Source of the DNA: Drouetiella hepatica Uher 2000/2452
Lineage (GTDB): Bacteria; Cyanobacteriota; Cyanobacteriia; Elainellales; Elainellaceae
Reading direction: 5' to 3'
Assembly (NCBI GenBank): GCA_019359505.1
Contig: JAHHHD010000007.1
Location: forward strand, 124,001 to 188,000
DNA: 64,000 nucleotides
In this document: in pieces, positions 36,187-44,844 of the stretch
How positions within the stretch are numbered: position 1 is the first letter of the stretch
Layout of the letters: the number at the start of each line of letters is the position of its first letter
The notes under the pieces: model-generated
Databases searched by the model: none
What the model was told of the DNA's origin: nothing
Seen by the model: the letters and a program-made list of their open reading frames with translations, nothing else
Position numbers and translations under genes: made by a program

Positions 36187-36818
36187 ATGACGAGGCAGTT
36201 GAGTTACTGGGTAGAAAGCGATCGGGTAAATCTTGGGCAAACACCTTGACAGATAGGCTGATTATCACAACTAGCGCTAACCCCTTCACTCGCGGGCTGG
36301 ACTACCTGTATGGAGTGCGCGGTTTAGCGCTAGAGCCAGAGATGGTTAATGTGGTTCATGATCTAGATCGCCGCGTTGCTATCTGCACCTGGATTGGTGA
36401 ACATATCGATGCGGTGAATCTCCAGCTTGAAACCTGTCTTCAGGCTTGTTGTGACTGTTTCCATCTTTGGGAGCAGCCTGCTATTCAAATCTTTGCGGCT
36501 CCTCTGGCTCAAGGTTTTGGGGTAGATGGAATCTGCAATTTTCAGACTCATCCCATCACCCTCCTAGTCGATGTGGGGCGCGTACAGCCGCAGGACTGGC
36601 TAGCGTTGGTTGCCCATGAATATGCCCATGCCCATGCGGGTTCTCCAGGGCACCATTCGCAGTTTGCCCGATCGCTCTCTCACTTGTGTTTAGGTTTGGG
36701 CATTGCTCCTCCCCCTGAGGAGTGGGGTATGCAGCCGTCCAGTATGGCAAACCGCCTACGGTTTTATCCCTACTGCCCACCCACCGAAGATCCTCTAGCC
36801 TTTTGGTGCGGAGGCTGA
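36183..36818 (+). CDS. Zincin-like protein of unknown function
   Basis: A 211-residue protein. It starts at a TTG in a 4-base TTGA overlap with the lyase stop, indicating translational coupling. The segment WLALVAHEYAHAHAGSPG followed by HHSQF carries HExxH with more His and a GHH-x2-F tail, similar in arrangement to SprT/Wss1-type minimal zincins. No signal peptide or membrane helix is visible, so it is likely cytosolic. Cys-rich LQACCDCF is in the middle. Family and substrate are unknown. Convergent overlap of 24 bp with the LysR gene. Confidence 0.72.
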   Translation: MNDEAVELLGRKRSGKSWANTLTDRLIITTSANPFTRGLDYLYGVRGLALEPEMVNVVHDLDRRVAICTWIGEHIDAVNLQLETCLQACCDCFHLWEQPAIQIFAAPLAQGFGVDGICNFQTHPITLLVDVGRVQPQDWLALVAHEYAHAHAGSPGHHSQFARSLSHLCLGLGIAPPPEEWGMQPSSMANRLRFYPYCPPTEDPLAFWCGG

Positions 36819-37718
36819 GCTGCAAGTAAGCTTAGAGCGCTTCAGAAAATCAATAAAGACTCGAACTTTGAGGGGAACGTAGGCACGAGAAGGATAGACA
36901 AGCCAAGCGGCGGTACTAAAATCCGTTGCCGTTACCTCGTAATCTGGAAACACATTGATAAGAGTTCCAGTCTGTAGATCTTCGTCAATTAGCCAGTTGG
37001 GAAGCAGTGCTAAACCCATCCCGGCGATCGCACAGTGCTGAAGGGCAATTCCACTTGAAATTAGAGTGCGCCCAGAGACTGCTACTTCACTTAGCGCTCC
37101 ATTCCGATCTTTAAATAACCATCGCGATCGGAAGCCTGCTAGCGGGAAAAGCAAACAGTTCTGCTGTTCCACATCGAGCGGTTTCTCCAGTGACCCCGAT
37201 CGCTTCAGATACTCAGGGCTGGCACAAACTGAATAGTGCGTTCGCATGAGCTGTTGAGCAATCAGAGTCGAATCTGCGAGGAGTCCGAGGCGAATTGCCA
37301 CATCCATTCTTTCGGTGAATAAATCAACAACGGCATCGGTCAGCAGCAAATCGATTGTCAGATCGGGGTAGAGCGATGCAAATTGAGGCAATAACGGCAC
37401 GATGCACTTGTGACCAAAAGAGACAGAAGCCGTCACGCGGAGTATTCCCTTGGGCTGCCCAGAAGCGTCTGCGGCTACGTCAATGGCTTGCTGCATCTCT
37501 TCGACGAGTGGCTCAATGCGCTCAAAATAAATCTTTCCTGCTTCAGTGGGCGACAACTGGCGCGTTGTCCGCTGAAATAATCTGATTCCTAGCTCTGCTT
37601 CTAGACTGGCGATCGCCCGTGAAACTGAAGAGGGGTCAAGATTGCGATCGCGGGCAACAGCAGCAAAATTGCCCTGCTTCATAACCTCTATAAAGAGTTG
37701 TAGCACCGATATATCCAT
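36795..37718 (-). CDS. LysR-family transcriptional regulator
   Basis: A 307-residue protein with the standard LysR opening MDISVLQLFIEVMKQGNFAAV, a winged helix through residue 60 including DPSSVSRAIASLEAELGIRLFQRTTRQ, and a periplasmic-binding-like effector domain (residues 90-300). It is divergent from an SDR/dehydrogenase pair, 225 bp apart, an arrangement typical of LysR proteins controlling neighbours. The effector is unknown. Its 3' end overlaps the zincin-like gene. Confidence 0.93.
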   Translation of the reverse strand: MDISVLQLFIEVMKQGNFAAVARDRNLDPSSVSRAIASLEAELGIRLFQRTTRQLSPTEAGKIYFERIEPLVEEMQQAIDVAADASGQPKGILRVTASVSFGHKCIVPLLPQFASLYPDLTIDLLLTDAVVDLFTERMDVAIRLGLLADSTLIAQQLMRTHYSVCASPEYLKRSGSLEKPLDVEQQNCLLFPLAGFRSRWLFKDRNGALSEVAVSGRTLISSGIALQHCAIAGMGLALLPNWLIDEDLQTGTLINVFPDYEVTATDFSTAAWLVYPSRAYVPLKVRVFIDFLKRSKLTCSSASAPKG

Positions 37719-37883
37719 TGCTGAATTATAAGCATCAATTAGCCGTATTCATCCGCTTTAAAGAGGCTATCCTGCAACAATAGGAATTAATTAATGCGAA
37801 AAATGCACGAGAATCATTCATAAATTTGTATTTACTGCTTCCTTTGCAACAAGTACAGTTTTGTCAAGGTTTTGAGCAATGCC

Positions 37884-37928
37884 TCAATTTCTTGAATCTC
37901 AATTTCTTCAATCTCAATTTCTTCAATC
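37884..37928. repeat. Three 15-bp tandem repeats
   Basis: Three consecutive copies of TCAATTTCTTCAATC (one with G for C) lie 16-60 bp upstream of the SDR gene in a pyrimidine-rich tract. They lie in the leader or promoter region, so copy number could affect expression. Confidence 0.7.
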
Positions 37929-37943
37929 TCAAGGGACACCAAG

Positions 37944-38672
37944 ATGATGAAAATTCAAAATGCAACTGCACTGGTAACTGGCGCAAATCGTGGTATCGGC
38001 TACGCATTCGTCAACGCTCTATTAGAAGCAGGTGTCACGAAAGTGTATGCAACCGCCCGTGATCTGAGCAGTTTGACAGCGGTAACAGCGCTGGATATCC
38101 ATCGGGTCATTCCGCTTCAAGTCGATGTTACAGACTATGACCTTGTGAAGGAATTATCTACTCAGGCACCTGATGTCAATCTCTTGATCAATAACGCTGG
38201 AATTCTTACATTTGGAAGTATCCTAGATGTTCCCGTTGAAGCGATCGCTAGCCAGTTTGAGACTAATTTTTATGGTTCTCTGAACATGGCACGCGCTTTT
38301 GTTCCAGTTATTGAGAAAAATGGGGGCGGCGCTATAGTCAACCTTTTATCAGTAGTAGCGCTGGTCAGTATGCCAGGATTATCTGCCTATAGCGCTTCCA
38401 AAGCCGCTACTTGGTCAATGACGCAATCCCTTCGAGCTAGCGTCGCTGAAAAGGGCATCAGGGTTCACGCAGTTTTTCCGGGACCTGTGGATACAGCTAT
38501 GGCAGCAGAAATTGAGTTTGATAAAACGAGTCCTGCCGATGTTGCCACTGCTGTGCTGTTGGGGATTGAAGCAGGGCAAGAAGATATCTTTCCAGACCCT
38601 ATGTCTACTCAGCTTTATACGGCATGGAAGCAGGATCACAAAGCGATCGAAAAACAATTTGCCACGATGTGA
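37944..38672 (+). CDS. Short-chain dehydrogenase/reductase
   Basis: A 242-residue SDR of the classical type. The NAD(P) motif TGANRGIG is at residues 12-19, the structural NNAG is in LLINNAGILTFG, and the active-site Ser and YSASK lie around residue 150. Two ATG codons are adjacent at the start. It is followed by a second dehydrogenase gene after 48 bp. The function cannot be narrowed; a stress or xenobiotic reductase under LysR control is a guess. Confidence 0.9.
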   Translation: MMKIQNATALVTGANRGIGYAFVNALLEAGVTKVYATARDLSSLTAVTALDIHRVIPLQVDVTDYDLVKELSTQAPDVNLLINNAGILTFGSILDVPVEAIASQFETNFYGSLNMARAFVPVIEKNGGGAIVNLLSVVALVSMPGLSAYSASKAATWSMTQSLRASVAEKGIRVHAVFPGPVDTAMAAEIEFDKTSPADVATAVLLGIEAGQEDIFPDPMSTQLYTAWKQDHKAIEKQFATM

Positions 38673-38720
38673 AAAATGGGTGACAGGAGTGTCCACGCTG
38701 AAAATTTATGGAGGAGTTTT

Positions 38721-39596
38721 ATGGAACGGATTGCAGTTTTAGGGATCGGAGCAATGGGTACTCGTATGGTGCAGAACTTGCTCAAGGCTAAGTATCAAGT
38801 TGTTGTGTACAATCGCACCGAAGCCAAGGTAGAACCTCTGCTAAGTCAGGGGGCTATCTATGCCGCGACACCTAAAGAAGCTGCCGAGCAAGCTGACTTT
38901 GTGATCAGTATGGTTACAAATAATGAGGCATCTCGAAGCGTCTGGCTTGATCCCGATGCAGGTGCCGTGCTGGGATTGGGCAAAGAGGCGATCGCTATTG
39001 AGTCCAGCACCTTGACGGTGGATTGGACACGCGACCTGGCAGCAGAAATCGAGAGTCGTGGAGCTGCTTTTCTGGATGCGCCTGTAGTTGGCTCTCGTCC
39101 GCAGGCAGAAGCCGGAAAACTGATTTATTTGGTGGGGGGCGAGGCAAAAACTCTAGCCCAAGCACAGCCTGTTCTTTTAGCCGCAGGCGCTTCAGCTATC
39201 CATCATGTCGGCTCAGTTGGTCAAGGGATGACCATGAAACTTGCAGTCAATGCCCTATTTAGCATCCAGGTTGCAGCCTTAGCAGAAATGATCGGGATGC
39301 TAGCCAAAAACGGCATAACGGGTCAAAAAGCAATGGAATGTTTAGGTGAATTACCCGTCATCAGTCCAGCGGCGAAGGGAGCAGGCAGCTTGATGGTGGT
39401 GAATCAGCATGCGCCACTGTTTCCGATCGGGCTAGTTGAGAAAGATTTACGCTATGGGATTCAAGCTGGACAAGCCTGCAATGCCCTAACGCCAGTCTCT
39501 ACTGCTATTCATAGTGTCTATCAGGAGGCGATCGCTCAAGGTTATGGCGATGACAACATTACAGGGATTGTTCAACTTTTTCTCTGCCAAAACTGA
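38721..39596 (+). CDS. NAD(P)-dependent beta-hydroxyacid dehydrogenase-like protein
   Basis: A 291-residue protein from ATG 38721, preceded by the strong GGAGG site. It has an N-terminal Rossmann fold GIGAMG (residues 8-13), DAPVVGSRPQAEAG, and GQGMTMKLAVNALF with the catalytic-position Lys, as in 3-hydroxyisobutyrate dehydrogenase and glyoxylate reductase relatives. It is probably cotranscribed with the SDR. An imine reductase is another possibility in this family. Confidence 0.87.
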   Translation: MERIAVLGIGAMGTRMVQNLLKAKYQVVVYNRTEAKVEPLLSQGAIYAATPKEAAEQADFVISMVTNNEASRSVWLDPDAGAVLGLGKEAIAIESSTLTVDWTRDLAAEIESRGAAFLDAPVVGSRPQAEAGKLIYLVGGEAKTLAQAQPVLLAAGASAIHHVGSVGQGMTMKLAVNALFSIQVAALAEMIGMLAKNGITGQKAMECLGELPVISPAAKGAGSLMVVNQHAPLFPIGLVEKDLRYGIQAGQACNALTPVSTAIHSVYQEAIAQGYGDDNITGIVQLFLCQN

Positions 39597-39618
39597 GTGG
39601 CGTTACGAATTGCAGATT

Positions 39619-39755
39619 ACAAAATTAACGCGATGTACAACTTGGTTTAAAAATCTTGTGATGGGCATCCTGCCCGTACGAATCTGGTCAAGCAAGATAC
39701 TCGCCCCACATAGATCAGGGGCTTTAGAAAAAGAGTCACACATCGCGTAAATTAA
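39619..39755. repeat. Degenerate TIR-bearing element
   Basis: Left end AAATTAACGCGATGT (39621 onward) and right end ACATCGCGTAAATT (to 39753) form an inverted pair with an exact 9-bp core ACGCGATGT. Inside, GATGGGCATCCTGCCCGTA near 39660-39680 is a small palindrome. The remainder of the 39597-40141 gap has no supported gene and should hold the linker promoter. Confidence 0.5.
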
Positions 39756-40141
39756 GTCGTTCTGTCGCAGTTCGTGAGTTTAAGGTGTCTACCCAGAGGT
39801 ATTCTCATTTTATAAGACTTCGAATAACAAGATTCCGCCAGCGAACAGCAGGCTTCAGACCGACTTTTTGCTGGCTCAATGCCGGAATTTTCCTAAGAAG
39901 TCACTCTTTTAAGGTGAAGTTATTTCATCGCGTGCTGCATTTTATGGTAGGAAATAGAGGTCTGAAATCTTGGATTGGAGGGGCGTTTCGGTCATTCAAG
40001 ATGGCTCGGTCACCTGGTGAAATGAGTAGCCTGTTAAGTTATGTAATTTTTATCAGACTACATCGAATAATGCTTTCCCCTGTCCCGTATAGTTATGAGT
40101 AATTTGTAAGGTTCCGTAAGATAAAGGGAGTATTGATAAGC

Positions 40142-40897
40142 GTGGCAATTCCTCTTTTAGAATATTCTCCTGCTAGCCAGAATCAGCGGGTAGCAAGCTA
40201 TGAAATACCTGGGGATGAGCAGCCCAGAGTTTACTCTACAGAAAACCTGCTTTCTCCCTCAGACCTAGATACGCTGATTGAAGCAGCCTATCGTCAGTTC
40301 TTCTTCCATGCCTTCGCGGCCGACCGGGAGAAGTTTCTAGAGTCTCAGCTCCGTAGCGGTCAAATCACAGTTCGCGATTTTGTGCGGGGTTTGCTGCTAT
40401 CCAACACCTACAAGCGCAGTTTCTATGAACTTAATAGCAACTACCGCTTTGTAGAGCAGACCGTGCAGCGTGTGTTAGGTCGTGATGTTTATAGCGAACG
40501 TGAAAAGATTGCTTGGTCGATCGTTGTAGCAACCAAGGGTATCGTGGGTTTTGTCGATCAGCTGCTCAATAGCGATGAGTACCTGGGAGCCTTTGGCTAC
40601 GATATTCTGCCCTACCAGCGTCGTCGGGTTTTGCCTGGGCGATCGGAGGGTGAACTGCCTTTCAACATCAAGTCTCCCCGCTATGATGCCTACCATCGCG
40701 CTCAGTTGGGCTTCCCACAGGTGATGTGGCAAACCACGGTACGCAGCTACGTTCCCCAAGAGAAGCAGATCAGAGCGGGCAGCCCCGATCAGTTTCTGGC
40801 TATGGCGCGGAGCATTAACCCCCGGAGCAATCCGCCTCAGAGAATCTCGGCGTTGAACATCAATATCGAGCAGTCGGTTCCTTACCGCAAAAAGTAA
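40142..40897 (+). CDS. cpcG: Phycobilisome rod-core linker polypeptide
   Basis: A 251-residue CpcG-type linker that joins phycobiliprotein rods to the allophycocyanin core. It starts at GTG 40142, giving [17 protein letters not shown], the family's usual beginning; ATG 40133 would add three residues. The Pfam linker domain spans about residues 25-160 with [20 protein letters not shown] and [20 protein letters not shown]. The C-terminal core-attachment tail follows ([18 protein letters not shown]). Its end is a strong bidirectional terminator. Confidence 0.92.
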   Translation: MAIPLLEYSPASQNQRVASYEIPGDEQPRVYSTENLLSPSDLDTLIEAAYRQFFFHAFAADREKFLESQLRSGQITVRDFVRGLLLSNTYKRSFYELNSNYRFVEQTVQRVLGRDVYSEREKIAWSIVVATKGIVGFVDQLLNSDEYLGAFGYDILPYQRRRVLPGRSEGELPFNIKSPRYDAYHRAQLGFPQVMWQTTVRSYVPQEKQIRAGSPDQFLAMARSINPRSNPPQRISALNINIEQSVPYRKK

Positions 40898-40912
40898 GTG
40901 AGATGGCTTGTG

Positions 40913-40946
40913 AAAAGGGAGAGGGCGATCGCCCTCTCCCTTTTTT
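40913..40946. terminator. Bidirectional terminator after rod-core linker gene
   Basis: A perfect 32-bp palindrome, 40913-40928 with 40929-40944, with a GCGATCGC centre and A/T runs on both sides. It serves the linker gene on the plus strand and the HTH gene on the minus strand. HIP1 is used here as the stem tip. Confidence 0.9.
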
Positions 40947-40965
40947 ATGGTTTGATTCAGCGGCT

Positions 40966-41385
40966 TCAGGCAGATTCGTCGATATCTACTGAAAAACCAA
41001 GCTCTAGAAGAGCTTTGCGGATCTTAGCCTTGGAGGGTCGAACTTTAGGAGCGGCGAGTCCCATCTCTCTAGCCGTCTCAAATAGCTCTCGCATCAGCAT
41101 ATCCAGCGAGTTGTCATCGGCATCTTCTGGTATCTGCTCAATTCTGCCTTCATATGCCAGGGTGTAAAGCTCTAAATGGTGTTTTCCCATCACTCTGGCG
41201 AGTTTTCTCAAGGTTTCAGGAGTGGGACAGGTGCCCTTAAAGCAAGCCCCCCTCAGCCGAGGTTGCGGCACACCTGACAGATCAGCCAGACGATTCATGC
41301 TGATGCTCTGTTCTTCCAGATATTTCAGAATAAATTGCCCTAGAGGAGAGCAATCTTCTGATTTAATTTGCAACCTTGCTGGCAT
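40966..41385 (-). CDS. XRE-like helix-turn-helix protein
   Basis: A 139-residue protein. Residues 12-72 show an HTH of the XRE/Cro type: LGQFILKYLEEQSISMNRLADLSGV, PQPRLRGACF, then PTPETLRKLARVMG. The C-terminal half is acidic then basic and helical (LMRELFETAREMGL; RPSKAKIRKALLELGF). It converges with the rod-core linker gene across a shared terminator. Target operators are unknown. Confidence 0.83.
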   Translation of the reverse strand: MPARLQIKSEDCSPLGQFILKYLEEQSISMNRLADLSGVPQPRLRGACFKGTCPTPETLRKLARVMGKHHLELYTLAYEGRIEQIPEDADDNSLDMLMRELFETAREMGLAAPKVRPSKAKIRKALLELGFSVDIDESA

Positions 41386-41489
41386 GGTTGTGGATCAGAA
41401 AAATCTAACCCTATAGAGTCCGAATATGGTATCAGGATAACGGCTGGAAATCAATTACCCGATCGCATTTAAGTTTGGGCAGTTCTCAA

Positions 41490-41561
41490 AGGGTAATAAT
41501 TTTTTGTGATGAGGGCTTGGCCCCCACCACAAATACCCTAAGCAAACTGGCAACAGCCATA
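41490..41561. repeat. Palindromic repeat, TATRGC-end type, degraded copy
   Basis: The right end GCAAACTGGCAACAGCCATA (41542-41561) matches copies at 4204-4297 and 44719-44814. The left end is missing; instead AGGGTA (41490-41495) pairs with TACCCT (41534-41539) around an eroded TTTTTTGTG/CCACAAA stem with a central GAGGGCTTGGCCCC. It looks like a decayed or recombined copy. Confidence 0.55.
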
Positions 41562-41575
41562 GCTCAGCGCCAAAT

Positions 41576-42670
41576 TTACTCGTCTAGCTGCCAGAGCTGC
41601 TTGTTAAAGTCTTCATCTAGAACTTTTTTGGGACGCAGAACCAGCGCAACTTTGCCCAAAATTGTCAGTTCAGGCACATCTTCAGACCAGTCAATCCGCA
41701 GTTGCCCAGCATCATCCAGGACAAAGTAGCTCTCGCTGTCCCACTGGCGCTGCGATCGATCCACCATTACCAGCATTTCCTCTACCGTATCCAGCGGCGC
41801 ATCGAGGGGCGATCGCGGTAGCTGCTCACTCGAAATTAGCACCATCACCGGATCTTCGGAACCCAAGACAACCTGCCATCCTGGTAGTGCCACCCAGGCT
41901 CCAGCTCCCGAAAATTTAACGATTTGAAACAGACCCTCCGCTTCGACCATGGGCACCGCTTTGAGTTCGGCTGTGCTGAGGGGCATCTTGCCCGCAACTG
42001 GAATTACCACGGGCTGCTCGTCGGCAGATTCCATACGATAAAAAGGAATGCGGGGAGCCGGACGGACTTTGGTTACAGTGAAATCGGTCAAGAGTTTTTC
42101 AATCTGCTGACGGGCTGAGGGACTTTGGGCAAAGCGCAAACCCAAGGCAATGAGACGCGATCGCGCCTGGAGATCGGCTTGCTGGCGTGCCAGCTTCCAG
42201 TAGGCATATGCCACCGCATCATCGGGATAGCTGGCAAAGTCTTCTGGCTTTTTCGACAGGCGCGAATATTCTTTTAACGCTTTGGCAACTTCATGGGCAC
42301 CCTCAGAATCTAAGCCCTTGACGACAAGCAGATTTGCTGCCTCAACGCGATCGGTTTGCGTCAAAATTCGCAGCTCATAGAGTGAGTCGCTGCCCGTCCG
42401 CTCAAATCGTGCTAAAACCTCTGGAGATGCGCCGCCACTCGCCACTGAGCCATAGACTTGCGCCGCAACGATCAGCTGATTTTGCTGAATTGGCTCAAAG
42501 CCCGTTTCTTCAAAAATCTTTTGGGGCGAATATCCTAGCTTTTGAAGCTGCTGGCAGGCTTGCCCCCAGGCAATCCAGTTACCCTCTTTACGGCGAAGCG
42601 ATCGCACCAGATCTTGTTCGGAGTCTCCAGTGGGCTGAAGGTCTGAGTTGTCGGGAGGTGTGGCAGTCAT
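41576..42670 (-). CDS. raf1: RuBisCO accumulation factor 1
   Basis: Raf1 is a cytosolic chaperone that helps assemble the large subunits of RuBisCO. Length is 364 residues. The N-terminal helical part has RRKEGNWIAWGQACQQLQKLGYSPQKIFEETGFEP and ASGGASPEVLARFERTGSDSLYELR, both typical. A flexible linker near residue 200 joins the beta-rich C-terminal domain with GEGAWVALPGWQVVLG-like segments (here SGAGAWVALPGWQ). No neighbours of related role are adjacent. Confidence 0.93.
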   Translation of the reverse strand: MTATPPDNSDLQPTGDSEQDLVRSLRRKEGNWIAWGQACQQLQKLGYSPQKIFEETGFEPIQQNQLIVAAQVYGSVASGGASPEVLARFERTGSDSLYELRILTQTDRVEAANLLVVKGLDSEGAHEVAKALKEYSRLSKKPEDFASYPDDAVAYAYWKLARQQADLQARSRLIALGLRFAQSPSARQQIEKLLTDFTVTKVRPAPRIPFYRMESADEQPVVIPVAGKMPLSTAELKAVPMVEAEGLFQIVKFSGAGAWVALPGWQVVLGSEDPVMVLISSEQLPRSPLDAPLDTVEEMLVMVDRSQRQWDSESYFVLDDAGQLRIDWSEDVPELTILGKVALVLRPKKVLDEDFNKQLWQLDE

Positions 42671-42778
42671 GGGGGTAGGGATGCGAATAAGTTAACAGAT
42701 GAGTTGATCAGCCTGACTAGAATCGGCTCTATCTAGTCAGCTCTGTGTAGAACGCAGCTTTACTAGAATACAGCCTTG

Positions 42779-44002
42779 CTAGAATACAGTGCCATCGCTA
42801 ATGATTTGAACGGGCGGCACTCCGCCTCGCAACTCTGCGGCAATTTTTCGTCCTGCTGCCCAGGTGCCTCCCTCCAAAACCTTGGCAAGCGGCAGCTGCG
42901 TGGCATCCAGATTGAGCTTTTCACGAATGGCTTGCGCGATACGATCGAGCAGGATGACCGTCAGCGATCGCCATTCTACAATCACTTCCGAGCCAGGTTG
43001 ATGAGCTTGACCCATCACTGCCTCATGCTTAGGTTGAAGCAATCCTAGATCCAGACACAGTCCACCGTTACGGTATTCAGAGAGTCCAGTTAGTTCATCT
43101 AAATCAGTGATTTCTAATCCTAATTCTTGTAATGGCTCCAGTAGCGAATAGGTTAGCCACTGAGAGAGCTTATGGAAGGGTACGAGCTGAGAGCCAATAC
43201 CCTGATCAGGTAATGTCTTGTATCTCCAGACATCTCCCAGATTGAGTCCGGCGATCGTCTCTCGCCCCACCCAAATCTCGCTAAATCCCTCTAATACAGC
43301 TGCGAATACAGCACGAGCCTGGAGCTGATGATTAACGGACTGCTGCATGAAGTAATCGACGAGATTTCCCAGACGCGGAGGAGATCCAAATAATTCTGGC
43401 TGATGGACGATCGCCTTTCCTAGCCGATGCATCAGCGCCAGCCGACCTGCCACCCCGACCAGAGGATTGTGCGGACTCACCTGAAAAGCCTGAATAAAAG
43501 CCGCTTCGGCAAGGTTCTGCAAGCCCACAGCATCAGCCTGGAGGCAAGCCGGAGTGCTGGAAAAACCGCCTTGCAGAAAAAGTTCAAAGCTAGCGATCGC
43601 CAATCCTTCCGATCGTCCTAAAGTTAGCCCCGTCCTGATTTCTGAGAACTGCCAATCTGCTCCAGCTCCCGCATCTAGCAAAACGCTGGTAATGGCTAGA
43701 TCAAACTTGGCTCTTGCTTTTTCCATCGGGTCAAGTTCATTCAGCCGAGCGTCGAGCCACTCTAAGCGCGGTATGCCACCCGCCTCAAAATGTCGCCAAC
43801 GGCTATGAAACGGCACCTGTAAGTCAGGATAGTTCGATCGCATCACGTCCAGCACATAGTCTGCCACAGGGTCGATCTGCTCCAAATCTAGCCAAAAATG
43901 TTCTAACCGATCGGCTTCTGCCAGCGCAAAAATTTGACCACAGCGATCGCGGATAGCTTGAGCCGATCGCAGGTAGGTAATCGCTTGCTGTGCATCCTTC
44001 AT
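42779..44002 (-). CDS. URC4/Urg3 family protein (DUF1688)
   Basis: About 407 residues from ATG 44002. It belongs to DUF1688, named URC4/Urg3 for a gene of the fungal uracil-catabolism pathway, whose biochemical role is not settled. Start MKDAQQAITYLRSAQAIRDRC and segments FQVSPHNPLVGVAGRLALMHRLG and DLGLLQPKHE are characteristic. An upstream ATG at 44047 would overlap upp by 32 bp. The preferred start leaves a 13-bp gap after upp. With upp it forms a pyrimidine-salvage or catabolic unit. URC1 is not in this window. Confidence 0.88.
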   Translation of the reverse strand: MKDAQQAITYLRSAQAIRDRCGQIFALAEADRLEHFWLDLEQIDPVADYVLDVMRSNYPDLQVPFHSRWRHFEAGGIPRLEWLDARLNELDPMEKARAKFDLAITSVLLDAGAGADWQFSEIRTGLTLGRSEGLAIASFELFLQGGFSSTPACLQADAVGLQNLAEAAFIQAFQVSPHNPLVGVAGRLALMHRLGKAIVHQPELFGSPPRLGNLVDYFMQQSVNHQLQARAVFAAVLEGFSEIWVGRETIAGLNLGDVWRYKTLPDQGIGSQLVPFHKLSQWLTYSLLEPLQELGLEITDLDELTGLSEYRNGGLCLDLGLLQPKHEAVMGQAHQPGSEVIVEWRSLTVILLDRIAQAIREKLNLDATQLPLAKVLEGGTWAAGRKIAAELRGGVPPVQIISDGTVF

Positions 44003-44015
44003 TGCTTTTTTATCA

Positions 44016-44651
44016 CTACTTGGTTCCATAAAGCCGATCGCCCGCATCGCCTAAGCCTGGAATGATGTAGCCATGACTATCTAGCCCTTCGTCGATTGCC
44101 GCCGTGAAAATGGGCACATCGGGGTGCTGCTCGTGAAAATGCTCAATGCCTTCGGGAGCAGCCAACAGACAGACAAACTTGATGGATGCCGGATTGGCTT
44201 CCTTGAGGCGATCGACTGCGGCAACTGCAGAATTTCCGGTTGCCAGCATGGGGTCAACCACCAACATATCGCGCTGCTCCACGTCGGGTGGCAGCTTGAA
44301 GTAGTATTCGATCGCCATCAGCGTCGTCGGCTCACGGTACAGCCCAATATGACCTACTTTTGCTGTTGGAATCAGCTCAATCATGCCGTCCAGTAAACCT
44401 TGCCCTGCCCGCAAGATTGAGACAATCACCATCTTTTTATCGGCGGCAAGCATGGGTGCCTCCATCTCGGCAAGCGGCGTTTGGATGGACTCAAATTTCA
44501 GAGGCAAATCTCGCGTCACTTCATAAGCCAACAGCATTGAGATTTCCTTTAGCAAACGGCGAAAATCCTGCGTATTGGTTTCTACCAGACGCATGATGGT
44601 CAGCTTGTGTTGTACTAACGGATGCTTGATTAAAACAACTTCGGCAGGCAT
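44016..44651 (-). CDS. upp: Uracil phosphoribosyltransferase
   Basis: Upp converts uracil and PRPP to UMP in pyrimidine salvage. Length is 211 residues. Identifying segments are [26 protein letters not shown] and the PRPP loop [19 protein letters not shown], with the uracil-binding C-terminus [15 protein letters not shown]. It is the first gene of a two-gene unit with the URC4-like gene, 13 bp apart, and no terminator lies between them. Confidence 0.96.
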   Translation of the reverse strand: MPAEVVLIKHPLVQHKLTIMRLVETNTQDFRRLLKEISMLLAYEVTRDLPLKFESIQTPLAEMEAPMLAADKKMVIVSILRAGQGLLDGMIELIPTAKVGHIGLYREPTTLMAIEYYFKLPPDVEQRDMLVVDPMLATGNSAVAAVDRLKEANPASIKFVCLLAAPEGIEHFHEQHPDVPIFTAAIDEGLDSHGYIIPGLGDAGDRLYGTK

Positions 44652-44718
44652 GGAGATCAGTCGGCTCGTTTACCCCAACTTTACCCCAATTGGCAGAAAT
44701 TTGCGGATAAGTGACGGA

Positions 44719-44814
44719 TATAGCAACTGCCAAGGCGGCTAGGGCTTCGGACATTTAGGGTGGGGCGCAAAGCGCCCCACCCTAAATGTCCGAAGCAAAC
44801 TGGCGACAGCCATA
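44719..44814. repeat. Palindromic repeat, TATRGC-end type, copy 2
   Basis: Left end TATAGCAACTGCCAAGGCGG and right end GCAAACTGGCGACAGCCATA flank a perfect 24-bp stem (44745-44768 and 44772-44795) with an AAA loop. Ends match the copy at 4204-4297, whose stem differs in most arm positions apart from GGACATTT and GGGGCGC. Confidence 0.75.
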
Positions 44815-44844
44815 AGTGAATGGCGAGAAGAAAATACCTGTTTG

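Noticed and set aside
39785-40102. 105-codon frame upstream of the rod-core linker
   Set aside because: Arg- and Phe-rich without domain likeness; probably noncoding promoter DNA.
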